From NCBI GenBank assembly GCA_016712035.1, contig JADJRT010000001.1, positions 248,001-312,000 of the forward strand: a DNA stretch of 64,000 bases. Reading direction: 5' to 3'. Positions 38,981 to 47,998 of this stretch are shown one piece after another. Within the stretch, counting starts at the first letter, position 1. Every line of letters begins with the position of its first letter. The notes under the pieces were generated by a model that was not told the DNA's origin, did no database searches, and saw only the letters and a list, made by a program, of their open reading frames with translations. The translations under genes were made by a program, and so were the position numbers. This DNA comes from Flammeovirgaceae bacterium (GTDB lineage: Bacteria; Bacteroidota; Bacteroidia; Cytophagales; Cyclobacteriaceae).

Positions 38981-40389
38981 ATGAATGCTAAGATTTGTAT
39001 TGCCCTTTCTTTCTTTTTCGCTTGTCTTTGCATAGCCCAATCTGGTTACTCACAAGCCGATCAAAAACTGACTCGTGAGATCTTCAAAGAGATGATCGAG
39101 ATTAATACAACAAACTCTACGGGAAGCACTACCAAAGCCTCAGCAGCCGTTGCCGCAAGATTAAAAGCAGCCGGTTTTACGGATGATGATATTTTTCTGG
39201 GTGGTGCCGCTGAAAACAAAGGCAACATTGTGGCGCGATTAAAAGGAAGCGGAAAAAGAAAACCCTTGTTGTTGCTTGCACACTTAGATGTAGTAGAAGC
39301 ACCACGGGTAGATTGGACAACCGACCCATTTAAGTTCGAAGAAATTGATGGCTACTATTATGCACGTGGTTCAAGCGATGATAAAGCCATGGCTTCCATT
39401 TTTGTAGCCAACATGATCCGCATGAAGAAGGAAAAATTTATGCCCGATCGAGATATCATAATGGCGCTTACCGCGGATGAAGAAGGGGTGACCACAACGG
39501 GGTGGACTGGCTTCTTAAAAATCATAAAGATCTTATTGATGCGGAGTATGCCTTAAATGAAGGTGGACGCGGCCAGGAACAGAATGGCAAGAAAATTCTC
39601 AATCAGGTGCAATTGAGTGAAAAGGTATTCAACAGTTTTACGCTTGAAGTTGTAAACAAAGGCGGGCATAGCTCGCAACCTCGCAAAGACAACGCTATTT
39701 ATGCCATGGCCCGAGCCTTAGAGAACCTGGACAATTTTGATTTTCCAGTGAATCTGAACGAAGGCACACGGGTTTACTTTGAGCGTTCATCAAAAATTGA
39801 AACGGGTCAATTGGCTGCAGACATGGCCGAGATAGTTAAGCCGAATTATAATCCTGAGGTGCTGAAACGTTTATCAGCATATCCTAATTATAATGCGTTG
39901 TTGCGCACCACGTGTGTTGCAACCATGATTAACGGTGGCCATGCCGAAAATGCTTTGCCTCAGAATGTAATAACCAACATAAACTGCAGAATCCTGCCCG
40001 GTGAAGATCCTGAAATGATTCGGCAAACACTGATTAAAGTAATTAACAATCCCATAATAACAGTTGCATCAAAAACTGTAGCAAAAAAAAGTCCGCCTTC
40101 CGGAATGAATCCGGATGTGTTTGACCCTATCGAAAAAGTAACTCAGAAAATGTGGCCAGGTGTGCCTGTTGTTCCCACGATGTCAACCGGAGCTACCGAT
40201 GGAGCATATCTGCGAGTAGCGGGCATTCCTACCTATGGTGTGAGCGGGATTTTTGGTGATCCTACCGATTCGCGTGCGCATGGTAAAGACGAACGTATTG
40301 GTGTGAAATCCTATTACGAAGGCCAGGAGTTTCTTTATCAATTGGTAAAAGAAATGTCGCAAAAAACTTCTGTGAAGAGAAACGATTAG
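38981..40389 (+). CDS. Secreted M20-family dipeptidase/carboxypeptidase (one frameshift)
   Basis: The G-run at 39485-39488 lacks one base; restoring it changes TADEEGVTTTGWT into TADEEGGDHNGVDWLLKNHK, the exact M20 pattern, and links the two open frames into a protein of about 469 residues. A signal peptide (MNAKICIALSFFFACLCIAQ) starts it. Zinc-ligand regions follow: LLLLAHLDVVEA (His, Asp), YYARGSSDDKAMA, ADEEGG (catalytic Glu) and the late RAHGKDERIGVKSYYEG. The dimerisation domain begins near VNKGGHSSQPRKDNA. It hydrolyses peptides or acylated amino acids in the periplasm. The GDPD gene begins 8 bases after its stop. Confidence 0.92.
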
Positions 40390-40396
40390 CAACCTC

Positions 40397-41167
40397 ATGA
40401 AGTCAGCTGTACTTACTATTATAATTCTCTTTACTTCATTTTTGATTGGCATGAGTCAGGAAAAAAATGCAACCCGTGTAATTGCCCATCGGGGTGCATG
40501 GAAAAACACAGGCGCGCCTGAAAATTCTATTGCCGCTTTACAACATGCAATCAACCTGAATTGTTATGGCAGTGAGTTTGATGTACACCTGAGTGCCGAT
40601 TCCGTGCCTTTCGTTTTACACGATCATTCTATCCAAGGCATTCATATAGAAAAAACAAATGCTACCGATCTTAAAAAGATAAAACTGGCCAATGGCGAAT
40701 CCCTTCCAACACTGGAAGAATATCTGCTTGCGGGGAAAGGTCAAAACAAAACGCGACTTATACTAGAAGTAAAATCATCAAGCATTAGTAAAGAAAGATC
40801 GCTAACCTTAACAAAGAAGTGCGTTGAGTTGGTAACGCAAACTGGTGTGACCGCAATTACCGATTACATAGCGTTTGATTTTGATGTTTGCCTTCAGGTA
40901 AAGAAGTTAAATCCTAAAGCGCATGTACAATATCTGAGTGGAGATAAAAATCCTGAAGACTTATCTGCGGCCGGATTAGATGGTTTCGATTATCATTTTA
41001 GTGTGTTGAATCGGAATCAAAACTGGCTTGCCGAGGCTCACAAACTAAAACTGAGTACCAATGCCTGGACGGTAAATGATGAAGAAAATATGCGCTGGCT
41101 GATGGATCAAAAGATTGATATGATAACCACCAACGAACCTGAAAAATTACTCAAGCTGGTAAAGTAA
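40397..41167 (+). CDS. Secreted glycerophosphodiester phosphodiesterase
   Basis: 256 residues, signal peptide MKSAVLTIIILFTSFLIGMS. GDPD active-site residues are in order: VIAHRGAWKNTGAPENS with His31, GSEFDVHLSAD with Glu60 and Asp62, and FVLHDHS with His75 and His77. ILEVKSS supplies the later Glu, and the end NAWTVNDEENMRWLMDQKID is typical of the family. The enzyme cleaves glycerophosphodiesters to glycerol 3-phosphate and an alcohol, salvaging phospholipid headgroups. It lies 8 bases behind the M20 peptidase and 70 bases ahead of the S10 carboxypeptidase, so a nutrient-scavenging operon is likely. Confidence 0.93.
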   Translation: MKSAVLTIIILFTSFLIGMSQEKNATRVIAHRGAWKNTGAPENSIAALQHAINLNCYGSEFDVHLSADSVPFVLHDHSIQGIHIEKTNATDLKKIKLANGESLPTLEEYLLAGKGQNKTRLILEVKSSSISKERSLTLTKKCVELVTQTGVTAITDYIAFDFDVCLQVKKLNPKAHVQYLSGDKNPEDLSAAGLDGFDYHFSVLNRNQNWLAEAHKLKLSTNAWTVNDEENMRWLMDQKIDMITTNEPEKLLKLVK

Positions 41168-41236
41168 CCGTTCAGATAAGTCTGGGAGAACTTCCGGATA
41201 ATTTTTTACACATTGCGGACATTAAATCCAATAATT

Positions 41237-42715
41237 ATGCGATCATTTAAAACTCTTTGTTTACTTGTTATCTTTTCGATCAGCTTTGCTTTCGCTCAGG
41301 AGCGAGTGCTTCCGGCCGAATCGACTATTACTTCCACCGGTCAGGTTACTATTAAAGGCAAACCAGTTCCTTATAAAGTTACTGTGGGAACCCAGCCTGT
41401 GTGGAATGCTGAGGGCAAACCCAGTGCTTCATTATTTTATACGTATTACGAACGCACCGATGTTTCGGATAAAAGTAAACGACCTTTAGTAATCTCTTTT
41501 AATGGCGGCCCAGGCTCTGCTTCCGTATGGATGCATGTTGCCTACACAGGCCCCAAACAATTAAACATTGATTCAGAAGGATATCCTGTACAACCTTACG
41601 GAGTGCGAGATAATCCACATTCTATTTTAGATGTTGCTGATATTGTTTACATCGACCCGGTGAATACAGGCTTCTCTCGCATCTTAGATCCCAAAGCAGA
41701 AAAGTCTACTTTCTTTGGTGTGAATGCTGATATTAAATACTTAGGCGATTGGCTTGATAATTTCGTTTCCCGTAGCGGCCGCTGGACTTCTCCAAAATAT
41801 ATTATTGGTGAAAGCTATGGCACTACGCGGGTATCTGGATTGGCACTTGATCTTCAAAACAATCATTGGATGTATTTGAACGGAGTGATTCTGGTTTCTC
41901 CTACGGGATTAGGAATCAAGCGTGATGGCCCTGTGGATGTTGCACTTTCAATACCTTACTTCACTGCCGCAGCCTGGTATCATAAAATGTTGCCAGCCGA
42001 TTTACAACAAAAAGATTTGAATGAAGTTTTGGCTGAATCCGAAAAGTTTGCTGTCGATGAATTTATTCCGGCCCTCGCAAAGGGTGGTTTCATTGATCCT
42101 GCAAAGAGGAAAGAAATCGCAGCCAAAGCAGCTAGGTACTCAGGTATTTCAGAGCAAGCTTTTCTTGATCGCAACTTAGCCGTGTCAACACAATTCTTTT
42201 GGAAAGAATTGCTGCGCGATAAAGGTTTTACTGTAGGTCGGTTAGACTCACGGTATAAAGGTATCGATAAGACTACTGCTGGCGAGAGTCCCGATTATAA
42301 TTCAGAACTTACTTCCTGGTTGCATTCATTTACTCCGGCCATCAACTATTACTTGCGCGATGTGTTAAAATTCAAAACCGATTTACAATACAACATGTTT
42401 GGTCCGGTGCGTCCATGGGATAATTCAAATGATAACACGGGAGAAAATCTTCGTTTGGCGATGGCCGAAAATCCATACATGCAGGTGATGATTCAATCTG
42501 GCTATTATGATGGCGCTACCACTTACTTTGATGCTAAATATTCTATGTGGCAAATTGACCCAAGTGGCAAAATGAAAGATCGCTTTCGTTTTGAAGGATA
42601 TCGAAGTGGTCACATGATGTATCTAAGAGCTGAAGATTTAGCAACATCCAATGAACACATTCGCGATTTTATTAAGAAGAGTACTCCGGCTGCGGGAGCA
42701 CCTGCTAAATATTGA
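41237..42715 (+). CDS. Secreted S10-family serine carboxypeptidase
   Basis: Start at ATG 41237 (MRSFKTLCLLVIFSISFAFA), which gives a normal signal peptide; the open frame extends eight codons further to a TTG. About 492 residues. S10 landmarks: ISFNGGPGSASVWMHVAYTG, YIDPVNTGFSR, and the nucleophile elbow YIIGESYGTTRVSG with Ser at about residue 192. The late Asp region is QSGYYDGATTY and the catalytic His is in FEGYRSGHMMYL. These bacterial S10 enzymes release C-terminal residues from peptides in the periplasm. It is last in the M20-GDPD-S10 group and ends at a strong bidirectional terminator. Confidence 0.93.
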   Translation: MRSFKTLCLLVIFSISFAFAQERVLPAESTITSTGQVTIKGKPVPYKVTVGTQPVWNAEGKPSASLFYTYYERTDVSDKSKRPLVISFNGGPGSASVWMHVAYTGPKQLNIDSEGYPVQPYGVRDNPHSILDVADIVYIDPVNTGFSRILDPKAEKSTFFGVNADIKYLGDWLDNFVSRSGRWTSPKYIIGESYGTTRVSGLALDLQNNHWMYLNGVILVSPTGLGIKRDGPVDVALSIPYFTAAAWYHKMLPADLQQKDLNEVLAESEKFAVDEFIPALAKGGFIDPAKRKEIAAKAARYSGISEQAFLDRNLAVSTQFFWKELLRDKGFTVGRLDSRYKGIDKTTAGESPDYNSELTSWLHSFTPAINYYLRDVLKFKTDLQYNMFGPVRPWDNSNDNTGENLRLAMAENPYMQVMIQSGYYDGATTYFDAKYSMWQIDPSGKMKDRFRFEGYRSGHMMYLRAEDLATSNEHIRDFIKKSTPAAGAPAKY

Positions 42716-42735
42716 GTTCAAATTTAACTAGCTGA

Positions 42736-42776
42736 GATGTCCTATACTTTGGAAGTGTAGGACATCTTTTTTTATT
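42736..42776 (+). terminator. Strong rho-independent terminator between convergent genes
   Basis: GATGTCCTATACTT-tgg-AAGTGTAGGACATC forms a stem of about 14 pairs with one G-T wobble, then a run of T. It serves the S10 gene. The A-run on the other side is weak, but it may also stop transcripts from the convergent permease operon. Confidence 0.88.
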
Positions 42777-45378
42777 CGTGTTTTAAGGCATCTGTGGCAT
42801 TCGTATTTACCGATCTTACTAAAAGAAATAGTATCGAGGCAAATGCAAAAATGGCCACCAGAGCAACGAGCAAAATAAAATCCATCGCGCTTAGCCAAAT
42901 CCTTACGGGATAGGTTGACAACCATAAACTCCCCGCATAGTAACTTAACGGAAATGCCACTGCGCCTGCCAACAGCAGTACAATGGCAAATTCTGTCGAC
43001 AGTAATTTGATAATGCTTAACATAGTTGCGCCAAGTGTTTTGCGAATACCAATTTCTTTGGTCCTTTGATAGGTCATGAAATAAGTGAATCCAAAAAGAC
43101 CAAGACATGCTATTCCCAACCCAATAGCCGATAGATAGCCAAACACTTTCTGCAATTGTTCTTCCTTTTGATATTGTCGATTGAAATATTCATCCAGAAA
43201 GAAATAATCAAAAGGTTTATCAGGAAAAACCGTTGCCCATTGTTGCTGAAGTAGTTCGATTGTTTGAGAGGCATCATTTGAATTGATCTTAACCGTAATA
43301 AATTTTGTATACCCTTGCCCAGGTGTGTACATGGAAGCAAGAATAGGCTCTTGCATTGACCGTTCATGAAAATCTTCTATTACTCCTATAATTTCACTGC
43401 TTCCCATCAACTTGTTCCCTACAGCCTCTTGCGCATTTTTATACCCAAGCATGCTAACGGCTGTTTCATTTAAAATAACCTGCTTTGGATTTTCATCAGC
43501 GAAATTTCTTCCGGCTACTAATTTCAAACCATATGTTTCAATAAAGTCTGCATCCACACGCGTACGCGAAGTTGAAATCAATTCCGGATTATTTTCCGAT
43601 TTTCTTAAACGACCCAACCATTCATTTTCTCGACCAGGGATTGAAGAAGTAACAGAGGCATTAATAGTATATGTCTGCGTTTTAACTCTGCTCTTAAAAA
43701 GATTTATCTTGTTTGTATATGCACTGTCTGTTTCAGCTCCTGGCCCGCTCATTGTTTTGATAACAATATTTTGATGCACATCGAAACCCAGATCCTGATT
43801 TTGCATGAAGGAATTCTGGCGTTGGATAATGAGCGTTGCGCTGATCAGTAAAATCGTTGTAACAAATTGAATGGTTAACAGTGATTTTCTTAGAATTCCT
43901 TTTGAGTTCGAGAAATGTCCGCCCTTCAAAGCTAACGTTGGGCTCACAGAAGCAAGATTGCGCGAAGGATAAAAGCCTACGAGGAATGAAAACAAGATGA
44001 TTGCACCAAATGCAATGAAAATAAATATAGGATTCAATAAAATCTCCATCTCCATATTCTTTCCGGTCAATGAATTGAAAACTGGGCTCAACAATAAGGC
44101 GACAGCAAGTGCAATAATAAAAGCTATCAGGTTTAATAGAAATGATTCGGTGAAAAACAATGTCATTAATTGGTGGCGACTGGAGCCTATGATTTTCCGA
44201 ACGCCAATTTCTTTTGCTCTGCGAATGGCACGCGCCAATGACAAATTGAGATAGTTTATTAGTGCAAGAACTAGAATAAATGCGGCTACCGTTTGCAACA
44301 CATTAATAATCCTTTCACTTCCATTGGTTTGCATTTCACCACTTAGGTTCGAATGCAAATGAATCTCTTCTATGGGTTGTAGGAAAAAATCAGCAGTCGC
44401 TCGGTTGGCATTCTCATTGCCTTTCATTTTCTCTGTTAGAACTTTCTGCATCATCGATTCAACTTCTGCCTGATCTGTATTAGGTCGCAGAAGCAGGTAT
44501 GTATAAAATCCATCCCAGTTCCATGCGCTACGATCTTCATACACATTCATCCACGAGGTAAGAAAATTGAATTGCAGATGTGAGTTTGCAGGTAAGTCTT
44601 TAAATACTCCGGTCACTAACCTATCACCCATACCCTTCCAATGAATCGTTTTGTTAATGGCTTCAGTGTTTCCAAAATATTTGTTCGCTGCCGACTCAGA
44701 TAAGATTATTTTATTCTCGCCATTCAATGCCGTTGATCGATCTCCTTCAAGAAACTCTAAAGGAAAAATGTCAAGGAAGGTAGAATCAACGGCATAAATA
44801 GAAGATTCTGTAAAAGTTTTCTGTTGATCTTTTTCTTCAATCATCATTACGGCCTCCACATGGGTAGTGACAGGAAACATCCGTACATAATTTTCAACGG
44901 CTGGAATTGTCTCTTTGAGTGTTTCACCAACAGCAGGAAAAATCTGAGCTTTGCTGTATTGCAGTTCATTATCAATAAGCCGCGAATAGCTTACGCGAAC
45001 GATGTCCTTGGATCGCGGAAAAAATTTATCATAACTCTTTTCGAACTCTACATAGTTAAGCATCAACAGGCAAACAGCAATGCCCATCACCAAACCGGTA
45101 ACGTTAATGAAAGTAAAAACCGAATGCCTGCGCATGTTGCGCATACTAAACTTCAGGTAGTTTGAAATCATAATTGGGTAAAGGTTAATTGAATGTTTGT
45201 TTCTGAGTAAAATCCCCGGCCTGCAAAACCGAATCACATTCCACAACAATCTCCGCTTTGCTCTTTTCTCTCCAAACTGTTTTACATCCTTCTCAAATTT
45301 TTGAAGGAGGTCGCCCTCAATCGCTTCGTAGAGATGATCGGGACAGAACGAACGGAGTAGTTTAAAAACACCTTTCAT
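42772..45378 (-). CDS. FtsX/MacB-type permease with prefix domain 2, P5
   Basis: About 868 residues from ATG 45378 (MKGVFKLLRSFCPDHLYEAI), one base after the P4 stop. The first 80 residues form the short cytoplasmic prefix domain shared by all five paralogues (FCPDHLYEAIEGDLLQKFEKD, then RLLWNVIRFCRPGI). Two FtsX halves follow: a helix at about 100-120, a periplasmic MacB_PCD-like domain, then three helices with VLALINYLNLSLARAIRRAK and EIGVRKIIGS. The second half repeats this, with EIGIRKTLGATMLSIIKLL near the end. Such permeases need a separate ATPase, and none is encoded in the window. Expected role: moving lipoproteins, peptides or drugs across the envelope, or mechanotransmission; no substrate is known. 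Last gene of the operon. Confidence 0.9.
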   Translation of the reverse strand: MKGVFKLLRSFCPDHLYEAIEGDLLQKFEKDVKQFGEKRAKRRLLWNVIRFCRPGILLRNKHSINLYPIMISNYLKFSMRNMRRHSVFTFINVTGLVMGIAVCLLMLNYVEFEKSYDKFFPRSKDIVRVSYSRLIDNELQYSKAQIFPAVGETLKETIPAVENYVRMFPVTTHVEAVMMIEEKDQQKTFTESSIYAVDSTFLDIFPLEFLEGDRSTALNGENKIILSESAANKYFGNTEAINKTIHWKGMGDRLVTGVFKDLPANSHLQFNFLTSWMNVYEDRSAWNWDGFYTYLLLRPNTDQAEVESMMQKVLTEKMKGNENANRATADFFLQPIEEIHLHSNLSGEMQTNGSERIINVLQTVAAFILVLALINYLNLSLARAIRRAKEIGVRKIIGSSRHQLMTLFFTESFLLNLIAFIIALAVALLLSPVFNSLTGKNMEMEILLNPIFIFIAFGAIILFSFLVGFYPSRNLASVSPTLALKGGHFSNSKGILRKSLLTIQFVTTILLISATLIIQRQNSFMQNQDLGFDVHQNIVIKTMSGPGAETDSAYTNKINLFKSRVKTQTYTINASVTSSIPGRENEWLGRLRKSENNPELISTSRTRVDADFIETYGLKLVAGRNFADENPKQVILNETAVSMLGYKNAQEAVGNKLMGSSEIIGVIEDFHERSMQEPILASMYTPGQGYTKFITVKINSNDASQTIELLQQQWATVFPDKPFDYFFLDEYFNRQYQKEEQLQKVFGYLSAIGLGIACLGLFGFTYFMTYQRTKEIGIRKTLGATMLSIIKLLSTEFAIVLLLAGAVAFPLSYYAGSLWLSTYPVRIWLSAMDFILLVALVAIFAFASILFLLVRSVNTNATDALKHE

Positions 45379-45379
45379 G

Positions 45380-47998
45380 TTACTCCATTTTAATAACATT
45401 CACCGGATTCATGCTACCGGATTTCAATGCAGAATATCCACCAGATAAAACCACAAGCATCAGCGAAATACCACTCATTAAAAGAAATGGAGTTGCCGTG
45501 AGGTCGATGCGATAGGCAAAGACATTCAGCCATTCCTTCATCAGCCAGTATGCAACCGGCAGCGACAGGGCATTGGCAATCAAAACTATGCGCACAAAAT
45601 AGCCCAGGTGCAGGCCGGCTATCTGTTGCTGGGTGGCACCGAGTACTTTGCGAATGCCAAACTCCTTCATTCGCTTCATCGACATGTAGGCTGCCATGGA
45701 AAAAATACCAAGCATGGAAACCAACACAATAACGAACGTGCCGAACTGAAGTGACGTAAAAACTTTGGTCTCTTTTTGATGCGTGCTGTTGTACAGTTCG
45801 TCAACAAAGCGAAGCATAAGCGGATATCCAGGCATTACTCCTTTGTACGCTTCTTCAATGGATTTCGTAATCAATTGCTCCTCACTGCTATAGCGAACAT
45901 AAATAAAGTTGTCGGGGTAATCACTTTGCCAAGGCAGGCGCATCACTAGCGGGCGTACTTTATTATAGAGTGAGCTAATGTTGATATCTGCCACCACGCC
46001 CACAACGGTGCCATCCCATTTTCCTTTTTCTTCTGGATGTGTGTAGATGCGTTTTCCGATTGGGTCGTCCCAACCCAGTTCACGTGCTGCAGTTTCATTG
46101 ATAACAAAAGCTGCACCACTGTCGGACGAAATGTTTGCACTGAAAGTCCGACCCTTAATCACTGGTATGCCCAGCGTGGAGAACAATTCATCGTCTGAGA
46201 AAACTTCATAAAGTTCTACCTGCCTCATGTTGTCTTTGTCTTCAACGAAATACCAATCCTTCCAATAACCACCGCCTATCCGAAAAGAACTATTCGACAC
46301 CGACATAACTCCGGGCAATCGCTTCAATTCATTTCTGAAGGTTTGCATTTTTTGCACCGTAAGTTCTTGAGGCATGCTCAGCACTAATAAATTTTTTCTG
46401 TCGAAGCCCAGCTCTTTGTTGTGTACAAAGTTGATTTGACTGCCCACCACCAACGTGCAACAAAGGCAAACGGCCGAGACCGTGAACTGGGTGAACAATA
46501 GCATCCGGCTTAGGCGTGAGTTGTACCCGCCTGTTGTCGATTTCAGATTTTGATTAACATTGCTGAAGCTGAACTGTCGTGCTGGAAACCAGGAAGCAAA
46601 GAGAAGCAAGACAATTAATCCTATGGCTGTCATTCCTATTACTTCCGGTCGTAGAAGCATATTGAAACGCAAATCCGAATCCAGTAGTTGAGTAATTTGT
46701 GGGAACAGTAGATAAAGCATTAACACCGCTAGTGCCAAGGAGAGAATTGCGAAGAGAATGGTTTCGAGTGTTACCTGAGTTATCAACTGATAACTGCGCG
46801 CGCCCAGCACTTTTCGTACACCGGTCTCGTGTGAGCGACTGATAAAATCAGCAACGGAAAGATTGATTTAATTGATCCCGGCTACCAGCAGCAACAAAAG
46901 ACCCAACGTTGAAAATGCGTAAACATACACCATGCTGCCTTTGGATGAAAAATCGTAGCGGTATTGCGGACCAAGGTAAATATCAGCGAGCGGTTGAAAG
47001 GCTACAGAAAATCCATGCTCCGCACGGATGGATTTCTTAACATGTTGGTCGAGCAATTTCTCTACTTTAGATGACAATGAATCATCTATAGGTCGATTGA
47101 ATCGCACGTACAGCGTAGCAGATTGATCGCTAAAAGCAACCGGGTCTACAATGCTATTAAGGTTTAGTTCATCCTGCACGCGTATGGGTACCATCGCACT
47201 CACAAACAAGTGCGAGTTGGGTTGGCTATCTTCTATGACCGCAGTTACTTCATGCAACTCCTGCCCGTTAATGGAAATTACTTTTTGCAACACATCGGTG
47301 GTGCCGAAAATGGTTTGCGCCAGTGTGCGGGTAAGTACCATGCCATTGGGATTTTTTAATGCATTCTTATCTCCCTTAATAAATTGGAAGGTGAGTACAT
47401 CAAACAAGGAGCTATCAGTTTCGATCAAGTTTTCGCAGTCAATAACCTTATTTTTGTACAGCAGGTAAGTTGCATTGGCGTATCTTATTCTAGCGGTCGA
47501 TTGAATTTCGGGAAGTTGATGCAACAACGGGCCAATGCTAAGGGGGGTGATCGCATATTTTTCTATGGCCTCGTTGTCTTTTCTTTCGGAGGTAACCCGA
47601 TAAACATTTTCATAGTCTTCATGAAACCGATCGAACGACCATTGATAAGAGACGTAGATCGAAATGGCAAGGAAGCTGAAGAGTGCCAACGAAAGCCCAC
47701 CCAGCTTAAAAGCAAAATTGACCTTACTTTTCCGAATGTGGCGGAGGCTCGTAATCAAATAGTTTTTTAACATGGGTGATGGGTTCTTATAGAATGATAG
47801 TTGATTCCTGAAAACTATTCCTGGCCTGCAAAAACGAATCGCGTTCCACATTAATCTCCGCTTTGCCTGCTTCTCTCCAAACAGTTTTACATCTCTTTCA
47901 AATTTTTGACTCAGATCTCCTTCAATTTCTTCGTAGAGATGATTGGGGCAAAATCCTTTAAGAATGCGAAAAGCAATATGTGTTTTGTCATTACTCAC
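45380..47998 (-). CDS. FtsX/MacB-type permease with prefix domain 2, P4 (in-frame stop)
   Basis: About 872 residues, GTG start at 47998. The two halves lie in the same frame and are separated only by a TAA at 46868-46870. The conserved helix motif of this family, INYINLS, reads IN-stop-INLSVADFISRSHET here, so the Tyr codon (TAT or TAC) has become TAA. The rest is intact: the prefix domain FCPNHLYEEIEGDLSQKFERD, the first FtsX half, then GVRKVLGARSYQLITQV and FGIRKVLGATQQQIAGLHLG. Unlike the other breaks in the window, this is a base substitution. It may be a real nonsense mutation or a consensus error. The start overlaps the P3 stop by 8 bases. Confidence 0.85.
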
